A DNA stretch of 61,030 bases, from NCBI GenBank assembly GCA_015067495.1, contig SVMI01000010.1, positions 1 to 61,030 of the forward strand, read 5' to 3'. Of the stretch, positions 25,590-33,587 are shown one piece after another; within the stretch, counting starts at the first letter, position 1, and every line of letters begins with the position of its first letter. Made by a program: the position numbers and the translations under genes. The notes under the pieces were generated by a model that saw only the letters and a program-made list of their open reading frames with translations, did no database searches and had not been told where the DNA came from. The DNA is from Oscillospiraceae bacterium. GTDB lineage: Bacteria; Bacillota; Clostridia; Oscillospirales; Oscillospiraceae.

Positions 25590-26780
25590 TTACAGCATTT
25601 CACCGGGCAAAAGCACGGTGTTGTCTTCTACATTTGCGCCCTTGCAGGTGACGCTGATCTTCATCTTGTCCTTCGGGCCGAAGGCACCGCCCACGACCGC
25701 GTTGGCGCCAACACGGCTGTTTTCGCCGAGGATCGCATGGCGGACGATGGCACCGGATTCGATGGTGACACCGGGCATGACCACACTGTCCTCGACCAAC
25801 GCGCCTACACCGACGGTGCAGCCGATAGAGATGATCGAGTGACGGACAGTACCGTAGATCTCAGAGCCTTCCGCGATAAAGCTGTTGACAGTCACCGCCC
25901 GCTCGTCGATATAGGAAGAGGGCAGGGCGCTGTTACGGGCATAGATTCTGGTGCGCTCATCACCACGGATGTCAAACTCGGGATTCTTGCCCAGCAGCTC
26001 CATGTTGGCTTCCCACAGAGAGTCGATGGTACCTACATCCTTCCAGTAGCCGTCGAAGTTGTAAGCCATCATCTTGTGACCCTGACCCAAAAGGTTGGGA
26101 ATGATATTCTTGCCGAAATCGTTGGAGGAATTTTCGTCCTCCTCATCGGCAATCAGAGCGGCACGCAGAACCTCCCAGTTGAACACATAGATGCCCATGG
26201 AAGCGTTGGTGGACTTGGGAACCTTGGGCTTTTCCTCAAATTCGTAGATAGAGTTGTCCGGGTTGGTATTCAAAATACCGAAGCGGGAGGCTTCCTTCAG
26301 CGGAACGGTACGCACGGCGATGGTGCAGGAGGCGTTGTTTTCCTCATGATAGTCGATCATGGCGGCGTAATCCATCTTGTAGATGTGGTCGCCGGAGAGA
26401 ACCAGCACGTAGTCAGGCTGATAGCGGTCAATGAAATCGATGTTCTGGTAAATGGCGTTGGCAGTGCCCTTGTACCAGCCGCTCTTCTTATCGTGGCGTT
26501 CGTAGGGCGGCAGAACCTGCGCGCAGCTATGGGTCTTGTTCAGACCCCAGGGCTGTCCGTTGCCGATGTATTCGTTCAGCTCAAGGGGCTGATACTGGGT
26601 CAAAATGCCGACGGTATCGATGCCGGAGTTGACGCAGTTGCTGAGGGGAAAATCAATGATGCGGTACTTGCCGCCAAAGGGAACAGCGGGCTTGGCGGTG
26701 TTCTCGGTCAGAACCTTGAGGCGGCTGCCCTGGCCGCCGGCCAGAAGCATGGCGATGCAACGTTTTTTCTGGAAATACAT
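25590..26780 (-). CDS. glgC: Glucose-1-phosphate adenylyltransferase
   Basis: Makes ADP-glucose from ATP and glucose-1-phosphate, the committed step of glycogen synthesis. 396 residues with the catalytic loop [14 protein letters not shown] near residue 13, the [18 protein letters not shown] block, [15 protein letters not shown] (catalytic Asp), ASMGIYVF and a C-terminal beta-helix domain. First gene of the minus-strand operon; AGGAGC precedes the ATG. The 813-residue ORF on the other strand is a shadow. Confidence 0.97.
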   Translation of the reverse strand: MYFQKKRCIAMLLAGGQGSRLKVLTENTAKPAVPFGGKYRIIDFPLSNCVNSGIDTVGILTQYQPLELNEYIGNGQPWGLNKTHSCAQVLPPYERHDKKSGWYKGTANAIYQNIDFIDRYQPDYVLVLSGDHIYKMDYAAMIDYHEENNASCTIAVRTVPLKEASRFGILNTNPDNSIYEFEEKPKVPKSTNASMGIYVFNWEVLRAALIADEEDENSSNDFGKNIIPNLLGQGHKMMAYNFDGYWKDVGTIDSLWEANMELLGKNPEFDIRGDERTRIYARNSALPSSYIDERAVTVNSFIAEGSEIYGTVRHSIISIGCTVGVGALVEDSVVMPGVTIESGAIVRHAILGENSRVGANAVVGGAFGPKDKMKISVTCKGANVEDNTVLLPGEML

Positions 26781-26886
26781 GGTGAACAGCTCCTTATGAT
26801 AAAGTTTGTGTGTTCTTTCTTAGGTGGTGTCGCAGGGCGTTTCAAGCCCGAAAAGACCCACCACTACCATACCACATTTTGCGCGA

Positions 26887-27468
26887 TTAAGAAAGAGACA
26901 AATCCGCTAAAATATTTGCCAATTCTTCGTCATTTTTAACAATCATGCACCACGGAACGGGAGCACAACTGGGAGTTTCGACAAGATTTGACCGTTTTTC
27001 CATCCAAATCACACCCAGCCAACGACTGAACTTCAGTCCGCAGCCGGGAAACTCTGCCGAGAAGCGATAGCCCACCTTTTCGTGGAAAGCCAGCGAGCCG
27101 GTGTTTTCGCTGGTGATCAGCGCATAGATCACCCGGTAGCCCTGCCGCCACAGGATCTCCTCCAGCACGGCATAGAGCTTTCTTCCGATGCCGCGACCAT
27201 GGGCTTTTGGCGCAAGATACACAGAAACCTCCGCGCACCAGGCATAGGCGGCGCGCTCAAAGGGAAGACTTCCGTAGGCGTAGCCCAGCACCTCGCCGTT
27301 TTCCTCCCAGACAAGCCACGGCAGCTGCCGGGTATACTGGGTCACACGGCGCAAAAAGGTCTCGTGGGTCGGAACGGTATATTCAAAGGTATAAGTCGTG
27401 TTTTCAACATAGGGCGCATAGATGGCAAGCATCGCGGCGATGTCATCAGGCGTTGCAAATCGGATCAT
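26887..27468 (-). CDS. GNAT N-acetyltransferase, phosphinothricin acetyltransferase-like
   Basis: 193 residues. GNAT fold with acetyl-CoA-binding loop KAHGRGIGRKLYAVLEEIL (about 101-119) and the Pat-type start MIRFATPDDIAAMLAIYAPYVENTTYTFEY. It probably acetylates an amine such as an amino acid; the substrate is unknown. The ATG at 27468 follows GGAGGT; the longer ORF start is unsupported. The last about 30 residues extend past the normal Pat end. It lies upstream of glgC on the same strand and diverges from the mgtE leader. Confidence 0.88.
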   Translation of the reverse strand: MIRFATPDDIAAMLAIYAPYVENTTYTFEYTVPTHETFLRRVTQYTRQLPWLVWEENGEVLGYAYGSLPFERAAYAWCAEVSVYLAPKAHGRGIGRKLYAVLEEILWRQGYRVIYALITSENTGSLAFHEKVGYRFSAEFPGCGLKFSRWLGVIWMEKRSNLVETPSCAPVPWCMIVKNDEELANILADLSLS

Positions 27469-27527
27469 GGTTACCTCCGCGTGGGTCGTTTCTTTTATTG
27501 TAATGTGTGCGCAGCCCGGAGTCAAGG

Positions 27528-27556
27528 TTGACATTTTCGTCAAAAAGAAATACAAT
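27528..27556 (+). promoter_or_regulatory. mgtE promoter
   Basis: TTGACA, 17 bases, TACAAT. It predicts a leader of about 150 bases before the mgtE start. Confidence 0.75.
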
Positions 27557-27587
27557 ATTCCTATCTGATTAAAAAGGGGGAAGATCC

Positions 27588-27659
27588 ATGGAAACCGGCA
27601 GTAGCGGCAGTATACCCGGGCGAAGTCCTCTGAAGGCTCTGTGGATCATGAGCCTCTGA
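27588..27659 (+). CDS. Candidate 23-aa leader peptide upstream of mgtE
   Basis: An ATG 8 bases after AAAAAGGGGG opens a 23-codon frame: METGSSGSIPGRSP then LKALWIMSL and a TGA stop. It lies wholly in the mgtE leader. GATCCA, which touches its start codon, can pair with TGGATC in the loop of the hairpin at 27627-27661 inside the frame. Leader peptides controlling Mg transporters are known in enterobacteria (mgtL), but this sequence is not similar to them. Confidence 0.45.
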   Translation: METGSSGSIPGRSPLKALWIMSL

Positions 27660-27661
27660 GG
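27627..27661 (+). promoter_or_regulatory. Leader hairpin upstream of mgtE
   Basis: CCTC-tgaa-GGCTC and GAGCC-tct-GAGG pair around a 10-base loop containing TGGATC. There is no U tract, so it is not a simple terminator. I could not match it to the M-box Mg riboswitch. Confidence 0.45.
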
Positions 27662-27713
27662 TCGTTTGTCTGTGTATGTTGCCTTCCAATTTATTAAAAG
27701 GAGGAAGGAAACA

Positions 27714-29090
27714 ATGGCAGAACGTTTTGAAATTATGCAGAAAGCACTCCTGAAAATGTTGGAGGAGAAGAAGTATCTGACATTGCGGGACCTGCTTGTA
27801 ACCATGAACCCCAGCGATATCGCCGGGCTTTTTGAAGAGGTGGAGGAGGAACGTATTCCGCTGATGTTCCGATTGCTTCCCAAAGAATTGGCAGCGGAAA
27901 CCTTTGTGGAAATGGATACGGATGCGCAGGAGCTGCTCATCCGCAGCTTTTCCGATAACGAGCTGAAGGAGATCGTGGACGAGCTGTACGTCGACGATGC
28001 CGCCGCGCTGGTCGAAGAGATGCCCGCAAACGTGGTCAAGCGTATTTTGAAGCAGGCTGACCCGGAGATGCGCCGCTCCATCAATCAGATTTTACGCTAT
28101 CCCGACAATTCCGCCGGCTCGATGATGACCACGGAATATGTCGCCCTGCGCCCGCAGATGACGGTGGAGGAGGCGATCCTTCGCATCCGTCGTCAGGGTG
28201 TGGATAAGGAGACGATCTACACCTGCTACGTCACAGAGGGCAGAAAGCTGATCGGTCTGGTGACCGTCAAGGATCTGCTTCTGGCGGAGCAGGATGATAC
28301 GCCCGTGCAGGACATCATGCTCACCAACCTGATCTCGGTCACCACACATACGGATCAGGAAGAAGTGGTCCGCATGTTCAGCAAGTACAATTTTCTTGCC
28401 CTTCCCGTGGTGGACGGCGAGAACCGCCTTGTGGGCATCGTTACCTTCGACGACGCCATGGACGTCATGGAAGACGAGGCGACGGAGGATATCGAGATCA
28501 TGGGCGGTATGCTGCCCTCGGAAAAGACCTATCTTCGCAGCTCGGTGTTCGAGCTTTTCAAGAACAGAATCCCGTGGCTGATGCTTTTGATGGTGTCGGC
28601 GACCTTTACGGGACTGATCATCAATGCCTTTGAAGGCGCGTTGGCTGCGCAGGTTGCGCTGACGGCGTTTATCCCTATGCTGATGGGTACGGGCGGTAAC
28701 TCCGGCAGCCAGTCCTCAGTCACGGTCATCCGTGCCTTGAGCCTTGACGAGCTGGAGCTTGCCGACATTTGGCGCGTCATCTGGAAGGAGCTGCGCACGT
28801 CGATCCTCTGCGGCATCGCGCTGGCGGTGGTCTGCTTCGGCAAGATCTGGCTGGTGGATCGCCTGCTGATGGGCAACGAGGATATCACCCTGATGATCAA
28901 TCTTGTTGTGTGCCTTGCCCTTGCGGCAACAGTCATCTTTGCGAAGGTGGTGGGCGGCACGCTGCCGCTGATCGCCAAGGCACTGAAGCTGGATCCCGCG
29001 GTGATGGCAAGTCCCTTTATCACCACCATTGTCGATGCAGTGTCACTGTTGCTGTATTTCTTGTTTGCAAGCTCCCTGCTGGGAATATAA
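27714..29090 (+). CDS. mgtE: Magnesium transporter MgtE
   Basis: 458-residue Mg2+ channel/transporter in the cell membrane. An acidic N-domain (1-130, helical repeats ending in RYPDNSAGSMMTTEYV), a pair of CBS domains (about 135-255) and five C-terminal transmembrane helices (about 280-455) with the pore motif PMLMGTGGNSGSQSS are all visible. The ATG at 27714 follows AAAAGGAGGAAGG; a longer ORF start in the leader is unlikely. Single-gene unit with its own promoter, a structured leader and a bidirectional terminator. Confidence 0.97.
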   Translation: MAERFEIMQKALLKMLEEKKYLTLRDLLVTMNPSDIAGLFEEVEEERIPLMFRLLPKELAAETFVEMDTDAQELLIRSFSDNELKEIVDELYVDDAAALVEEMPANVVKRILKQADPEMRRSINQILRYPDNSAGSMMTTEYVALRPQMTVEEAILRIRRQGVDKETIYTCYVTEGRKLIGLVTVKDLLLAEQDDTPVQDIMLTNLISVTTHTDQEEVVRMFSKYNFLALPVVDGENRLVGIVTFDDAMDVMEDEATEDIEIMGGMLPSEKTYLRSSVFELFKNRIPWLMLLMVSATFTGLIINAFEGALAAQVALTAFIPMLMGTGGNSGSQSSVTVIRALSLDELELADIWRVIWKELRTSILCGIALAVVCFGKIWLVDRLLMGNEDITLMINLVVCLALAATVIFAKVVGGTLPLIAKALKLDPAVMASPFITTIVDAVSLLLYFLFASSLLGI

Positions 29091-29091
29091 A

Positions 29092-29112
29092 AGCCTCCCT
29101 TGTGCAAAGGTG
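29092..29112. repeat. Fragment of the CCTCCCTT intergenic repeat
   Basis: GCCTCCCTTGTGCAAAGG matches the end of the repeat at 19305-19438; only one arm is left here. Confidence 0.45.
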
Positions 29113-29113
29113 A

Positions 29114-29149
29114 AAAAACCGACCGCCGAAAATTCGACGGTCGGTTTTG
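29114..29149. terminator. Bidirectional terminator
   Basis: AAAACCGACCGCCGAA and TTCGACGGTCGGTTTT pair with one mismatch, between convergent mgtE and the DUF6062 gene. Confidence 0.8.
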
Positions 29150-29150
29150 T

Positions 29151-29903
29151 TTACTTTTCGCTGAACGGGGGATCGGAGGGGTAGATGCCCTGCAGCTTCT
29201 GCATTGCACGGGGGAGGGCATCCTGAGAGCTGCCCCAAGGCTTTCCGGCGTTGCGGTAGTCGTACTTGGCGATCAGCCAATCCAGATCTTCCTTGACACG
29301 GATCAGGTTTTCCTGCATCAGCGGAAGCACCGTCTCCTGAAACCAGACACGCTGGCTCTCCGGCAGATGCTCGCCGGTCATATCCAAAAGCCTTGCAAAA
29401 TGCCGCAGGCAGAAGCCCTTGCAGGCGGCTACCTTGTCGCGAAATTCCCCTTCCTTCAGCAGCGTGAAGAAGGTGGAAAAATAACGCTCCATGTTGTATT
29501 CCACTTTTTCGCACATGGCGCAGGAATCGATCCGTTCCTGCAGGCTGCTCTGATAACCGCTGTCGGAATGTGCCTTTTTGCGGCTGAACAGACCCGGCTT
29601 GGCGGCTACCTCATAATCGGAAAGCTGCGCCTGCATTTCCTCCAAGAGACCTGCGTAATAAGTCTGCAGGATCAGTGCACTTCCGAGGGTGTTGCCGTAG
29701 TCGTACAGCTTTTTCATGTGCGCGCCGCAGAAGCCTGCCCGGTCAGTGGACGCCCGAACCTCAGGCTCCATGTAGCTGGCACCGGGTCCGACGTAGTAGC
29801 GGATCGCCCGCTGCTCCTCTTTGCGTTCCATGGCGCAGAAGGGGCATTCGTCTGCTGCTTCAAAGCCTTCGTTGACGGGGATCGTGTAGATCGTTTCCCG
29901 CAT
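29151..29903 (-). CDS. DUF6062 family protein
   Basis: 250 residues. It has a conserved CPFCAMERKEE zinc-binding-like motif near residue 19, a second CAMCEKVEYNMERYFSTFF block near 125, and cysteines in GFCGAHMKK and GFCLRHF. This CxxC plus CxxH pattern is that of the DUF6062 family of Clostridia, which is uncharacterised. The ATG at 29903 is one base from the asd stop, with its ribosome site inside asd, so it is translated as the tail of the hom-aspartokinase-asd operon. Why a Cys-rich protein travels with this pathway is unknown. Confidence 0.85.
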   Translation of the reverse strand: MRETIYTIPVNEGFEAADECPFCAMERKEEQRAIRYYVGPGASYMEPEVRASTDRAGFCGAHMKKLYDYGNTLGSALILQTYYAGLLEEMQAQLSDYEVAAKPGLFSRKKAHSDSGYQSSLQERIDSCAMCEKVEYNMERYFSTFFTLLKEGEFRDKVAACKGFCLRHFARLLDMTGEHLPESQRVWFQETVLPLMQENLIRVKEDLDWLIAKYDYRNAGKPWGSSQDALPRAMQKLQGIYPSDPPFSEK

Positions 29904-29904
29904 T

Positions 29905-30909
29905 TTACTTGTCGAGCAGCAGCTCCGCGATCTGCACAGCGTTGGTAGCGGCACCCTTGCGCACCTGATCACCGCAGCACCACAGGCAGATGCCGTTGGG
30001 ATCGGTCAGGTCGGGACGGATACGTCCGACAAATACCAGATCCTGATCGGAGGTGTAAAGGGGCATGGGGTATTCCTTCTTTGCCAGGTCATCCACCAGC
30101 TTGCAGCCGGGAGCCTTTGCGATCACTTCACGTGCCTGCTCTACGGTGACGGGAACGTCAAAGTGGCAGGAAACGGAGATGGAGTGACTTCTCATAACGG
30201 GAACGCGGACGCAGGTGCAGCTGACAGTCAGCTCGGGCAGGTGCATGATCTTGCGACCCTCGTTCTGCATCTTCATTTCCTCGCTGGTGTAGCCCTCGTA
30301 GGCTTCGCCGCCGATCTGGGGGATCAGATTGTAAGCGATCTGGTGGGAGAAAACCTTGGGCTCGTAGGTCTTGCCCTCGGAAAGAGCGGCAACTTCGTTT
30401 GCCAGCTCAATGGGGCCGCCTGCGCCTGCGCCGGAAACTGCCTGATAGGTAGACGCGGTCATGGTGCGGATGGGGGCGATGGAATTGAGGGCGTTGACAG
30501 CGGTAATGGTGATGATGGTAGAGCAGTTGGGGTTGGAGATGATGCCCTTGTGGTTCTTGATGTCCTCTGCGTTGACCTCGGGAACGATCAGCGGAACGCT
30601 GGGATCCATACGGAAAGCGGAGGAGTTGTCAACAAAGACAGCACCTGCCTTGACAATGGCGGGGGCGAACTTCTTGGCAATGTCATTTTCAGCAGCACCG
30701 AGGACGATATCAACACCCTCGAAAGCGGCATCGCAGGCTTCCTGAATGACGATCTCCTCGCCCTTGAAGCTGAGGGTCTTGCCTGCGCTGCGGGCGCTTG
30801 CAAGGGGGATCAGCTTCCCCACGGGGAAGTTGCGCTCAGCGAGCACCTTCATCATTTCCTGACCCACAGCGCCGGTGGCACCGAGGATCGCAACAGTATA
30901 AGTTTTCAT
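29905..30909 (-). CDS. asd: Aspartate-semialdehyde dehydrogenase
   Basis: Reduces aspartyl phosphate to the semialdehyde that feeds threonine, methionine and, via dapA at 10.9 kb, lysine. 334 residues with the NADP loop GATGAVGQEM, the catalytic cysteine in ISNPNCSTI (about residue 127), the substrate loop QAVSGAGAGG and the histidine in VMRSHSISV. It follows the aspartokinase gene by 13 bases, with AAGGAGGAGATCC before the ATG. Confidence 0.97.
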   Translation of the reverse strand: MKTYTVAILGATGAVGQEMMKVLAERNFPVGKLIPLASARSAGKTLSFKGEEIVIQEACDAAFEGVDIVLGAAENDIAKKFAPAIVKAGAVFVDNSSAFRMDPSVPLIVPEVNAEDIKNHKGIISNPNCSTIITITAVNALNSIAPIRTMTASTYQAVSGAGAGGPIELANEVAALSEGKTYEPKVFSHQIAYNLIPQIGGEAYEGYTSEEMKMQNEGRKIMHLPELTVSCTCVRVPVMRSHSISVSCHFDVPVTVEQAREVIAKAPGCKLVDDLAKKEYPMPLYTSDQDLVFVGRIRPDLTDPNGICLWCCGDQVRKGAATNAVQIAELLLDK

Positions 30910-30922
30910 GTGGATCTCCTCC

Positions 30923-32242
30923 TTATTTTACAAAGCTGGTATACAGCACGCGGATTGCTTCCTTAAAGTCCTTGTTGTCAACGCCGAAGATCAGGTTCAG
31001 CTCGTCGGGACCCTGATTGATCATGCGGATGTTGATGCCGGCTTCGCCCAGAGCGGCGAAGACCTTGCCGGAGATACCGGGGCGGAATGCCATGTGGCGA
31101 CCGACAGCAGCGACGACGGCGATCTGATCGTGGACATCCAGGGTGTCAGGCTCCACTTCCTTCTGGATCTCGCCCAGAATGGTGTAAAGGTGGGGCGCGA
31201 TGGTGGCGGTGGGCAGCACGACAGAAACATTATCGATGCCGTTGGGAACGTAGTCAACGCTCATATTGTGACGCTCCAGAACGGTCAGCACCTTACGCAG
31301 CACGCCGACCTGATTGCTCATGCCCCGCTTGCTCATGGAAAGAATGGTGAAATCCTTCTTGCCGGTGATGCCGGTGATGAAGCGGTCGGGATCGGCGGGG
31401 GTGTCAAAGGCCTCCTTGATCATGGTGCCTGCATCCTCGGGAGCGTTGGTGTTGCGGATGTTCAGGGGGATGTTCTTCTCGCGGACGGGGAAGATCGTAC
31501 CCTCGTGCAGCACCTGCGCGCCGGAGTAGCTCAATTCGCGCAGCTCGTTGTAGGTGACCTCGGGGATCGCCTGAGGATCGTCCACAATGCGGGGGTCTGC
31601 CATCAGGATGCCGGAAACGTCAGTCCAGTTTTCGTAGACATCCGCATCCAGAGCCGCTGCTGCCAGCGCACCTGTGATGTCGCTGCCGCCGCGGGTGAAG
31701 GTACGGATATTGCCGTCGGGCAGCAGACCATAGAAGCCGGGGATCACAACGCCCTGACCGGGAATGAACAGAGCCTTGAGGGCATCGTAGGTCTTCTTCT
31801 GGTCGACAGCACCGTCCATGCCGAAGAATACCCAGTCAGCGGAGTCGATGAAGCGGTAGCCAAGGTAGGCAGCCATCAGCTTTGCGGAGAAATACTCGCC
31901 GCGGCTTGCCAGCTCATCCTGAGAGACGGACTTGGCATCCAAACGCTTCTTCAGTGCCGCGAACTCAGACTCCAGATCCAGCTCGATCTTCAGCTCGTCG
32001 CGGATCTCCAAATAACGGGAGGTGATCATCTCGAAAATCGGCGTGCAGTCCACACCGTACTGAACATGGGCATGGCACAGGTACAGCAGGTCGGTGATCT
32101 TGTGATCCTTAGAATTGCGCTTGCCGGCGGCGGAAACGACGACCACCTGACGGGCGGGATCGCTATTGAGAATGTCGCGGATCTTTTGGTATTGACCGGC
32201 GTCTGCCATGGAGGAGCCGCCGAATTTTGTAACTTTCAGCAT
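30923..32242 (-). CDS. Aspartate kinase
   Basis: 439 residues; phosphorylates aspartate, the entry to the pathway. The kinase domain begins MLKVTKFGGSSMADA and contains RGGSDITGAL (about 231). The C-terminal third holds tandem ACT domains, typical of feedback-regulated enzymes, starting ITGKKDFTILSMSKRGMS. ATG 32242 is preferred over a TTG two codons upstream because GGAAGG then sits at normal spacing. Linked to hom (27 bases upstream) and asd, so feedback by threonine is plausible; the effector cannot be read from sequence. Confidence 0.95.
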   Translation of the reverse strand: MLKVTKFGGSSMADAGQYQKIRDILNSDPARQVVVVSAAGKRNSKDHKITDLLYLCHAHVQYGVDCTPIFEMITSRYLEIRDELKIELDLESEFAALKKRLDAKSVSQDELASRGEYFSAKLMAAYLGYRFIDSADWVFFGMDGAVDQKKTYDALKALFIPGQGVVIPGFYGLLPDGNIRTFTRGGSDITGALAAAALDADVYENWTDVSGILMADPRIVDDPQAIPEVTYNELRELSYSGAQVLHEGTIFPVREKNIPLNIRNTNAPEDAGTMIKEAFDTPADPDRFITGITGKKDFTILSMSKRGMSNQVGVLRKVLTVLERHNMSVDYVPNGIDNVSVVLPTATIAPHLYTILGEIQKEVEPDTLDVHDQIAVVAAVGRHMAFRPGISGKVFAALGEAGINIRMINQGPDELNLIFGVDNKDFKEAIRVLYTSFVK

Positions 32243-32269
32243 ATTCAAATTCCTTCCTTCTCGGATGCG

Positions 32270-33391
32270 TTATTCAGCCAGCGCGGCGATGAAGGCATCG
32301 GGATGCGCCTTGCGCCATGCGTGCATTTTTTCAACGGAGACGGGTGCGGTGACGATGGCATCGCCCCAGCTTTCCTTTTTGTTTTCTTCCAGCCATGCGT
32401 CAGCTGCGCCGCTGACGTAGTAGCACAGCAGATCGGTGTTTTCTGCGGCGACCTTCTCGCCGTAGGGGGCGTAGAAGCTCTTGCCGGCGAGGACATCGGC
32501 GCAGTCCTGCACCACATTGTATGCGGTGGGATAGCGACCTGCGCCCTGACCGAAGAAGCTCATTCTGCCGGAGGCAGAGCCCACGAGGGTGATCAGGTTG
32601 TAGTTTGCGGGAACGGCGGATTCCGGCTCGCCCAGTTTAACGAGGGTGGGCTGGACATAGGCACTGACCTTGCCGTCAACGCATTTGCCGGTGGAGATCA
32701 GCTTGCAGACAAAACCGTGGGCGGTGAAGTTAGCCACATCCGATGCCTTGATCTTGCTGATGCCGGCAGCGGGAACGGTGTCCTTGTCGAGGCTGATGCC
32801 GAAGGCAATATTGGACGAGAGGATCACCTTGTGCCATGTGTCGATGCCCTCAACATCCGTGGTGGGATTTGCCTCCGCATAACCCAGTGCCTGCGCCTGA
32901 GAAAGGGCGTCGGCATAGGTAAGACCCAGACGGGTCATGGAGTCGAGAATGTAGTTGCAAGTGCCGTTCATGATGCCGCCGACCTTTTCGATGGTCTGCA
33001 TCCGGCGTGCGCGCTCCAGCTCGGACAGCCAGCCGATACCGCCGCCGACGGCAGCGGTGCAGCGGAAGGCAACGCCCTTCTCCTTTGCCAGAGGGATCAG
33101 CTCGTCGTAGAAGGTGGCGACCAACGCCTTGTTGGAGGAGATGATGTTCTTGCCTGCTTCGATCGCTGCACGCACAAACTCGTATGCAGGATGCAGACCG
33201 CCCATCGCCTCGATGACGGTGTCGATGGTGTCATCATTCAAAATATCCTGAAAGTTTTTGGTCACTTCAGCGTCAGGCAAAGTGACGTCCTCCAAGCAGA
33301 CAACTTTCACAACGGTCATATCTTCACGTGCTGCGGTCAGGTCATACACACCTCTGCCCACAACGCCAAAGCCAAGCAGTCCAATACGCAT
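32270..33391 (-). CDS. hom: Homoserine dehydrogenase, short form
   Basis: 373 residues. Reduces aspartate semialdehyde to homoserine. N-terminal Rossmann motif MRIGLLGFGVVGRGVYDL, the catalytic region ANPTTDVEGIDTWHK and the GAGRYPTAYNVVQD block are intact. The usual enzyme is about 430 residues with a C-terminal ACT domain; here only about 70 residues follow the catalytic core, so the ACT domain is truncated or absent. The ATG at 33391 follows GGGAGGAAG; the longer ORF start has no support. First gene of the operon, divergent from thrC. Confidence 0.95.
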   Translation of the reverse strand: MRIGLLGFGVVGRGVYDLTAAREDMTVVKVVCLEDVTLPDAEVTKNFQDILNDDTIDTVIEAMGGLHPAYEFVRAAIEAGKNIISSNKALVATFYDELIPLAKEKGVAFRCTAAVGGGIGWLSELERARRMQTIEKVGGIMNGTCNYILDSMTRLGLTYADALSQAQALGYAEANPTTDVEGIDTWHKVILSSNIAFGISLDKDTVPAAGISKIKASDVANFTAHGFVCKLISTGKCVDGKVSAYVQPTLVKLGEPESAVPANYNLITLVGSASGRMSFFGQGAGRYPTAYNVVQDCADVLAGKSFYAPYGEKVAAENTDLLCYYVSGAADAWLEENKKESWGDAIVTAPVSVEKMHAWRKAHPDAFIAALAE

Positions 33392-33462
33392 TTTTCTTCC
33401 TCCCGGTATTTCGCAAGTAAACATTTGCTTTTCTGCTGAAAACACTTGCATTTTCTCATAAA

Positions 33463-33493
33463 AAAGTATATCATATACTTTAAATAAATGCAA
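33463..33493 (-). promoter_or_regulatory. hom operon promoter with perfect palindrome over the -10
   Basis: On the minus strand TTGCAT, 17 bases, TATACT (33465-33493). AAAGTATAT-C-ATATACTTT (33463-33481) is a perfect 19-base palindrome that covers the -10. Confidence 0.65.
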
Positions 33494-33587
33494 CCATGTT
33501 AAAAAAACTAACAATTTACCCGATTTTGCGTTTCTTTTGTGCAGAAAGCTCAAATCGGTACGAAAAAATCGATAGCAGGGGGTCAAT

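Noticed and set aside
24498..26939. 813-codon frame opposite glgD and glgC
   Set aside because: Antisense shadow spanning two real genes and their gap.
27540..27713. M-box magnesium riboswitch upstream of mgtE
   Set aside because: None of the M-box conserved segments could be found; reported instead as an unexplained leader.
30908..33439. 843-codon frame opposite aspartokinase and hom
   Set aside because: Antisense shadow; both opposite genes are certain.
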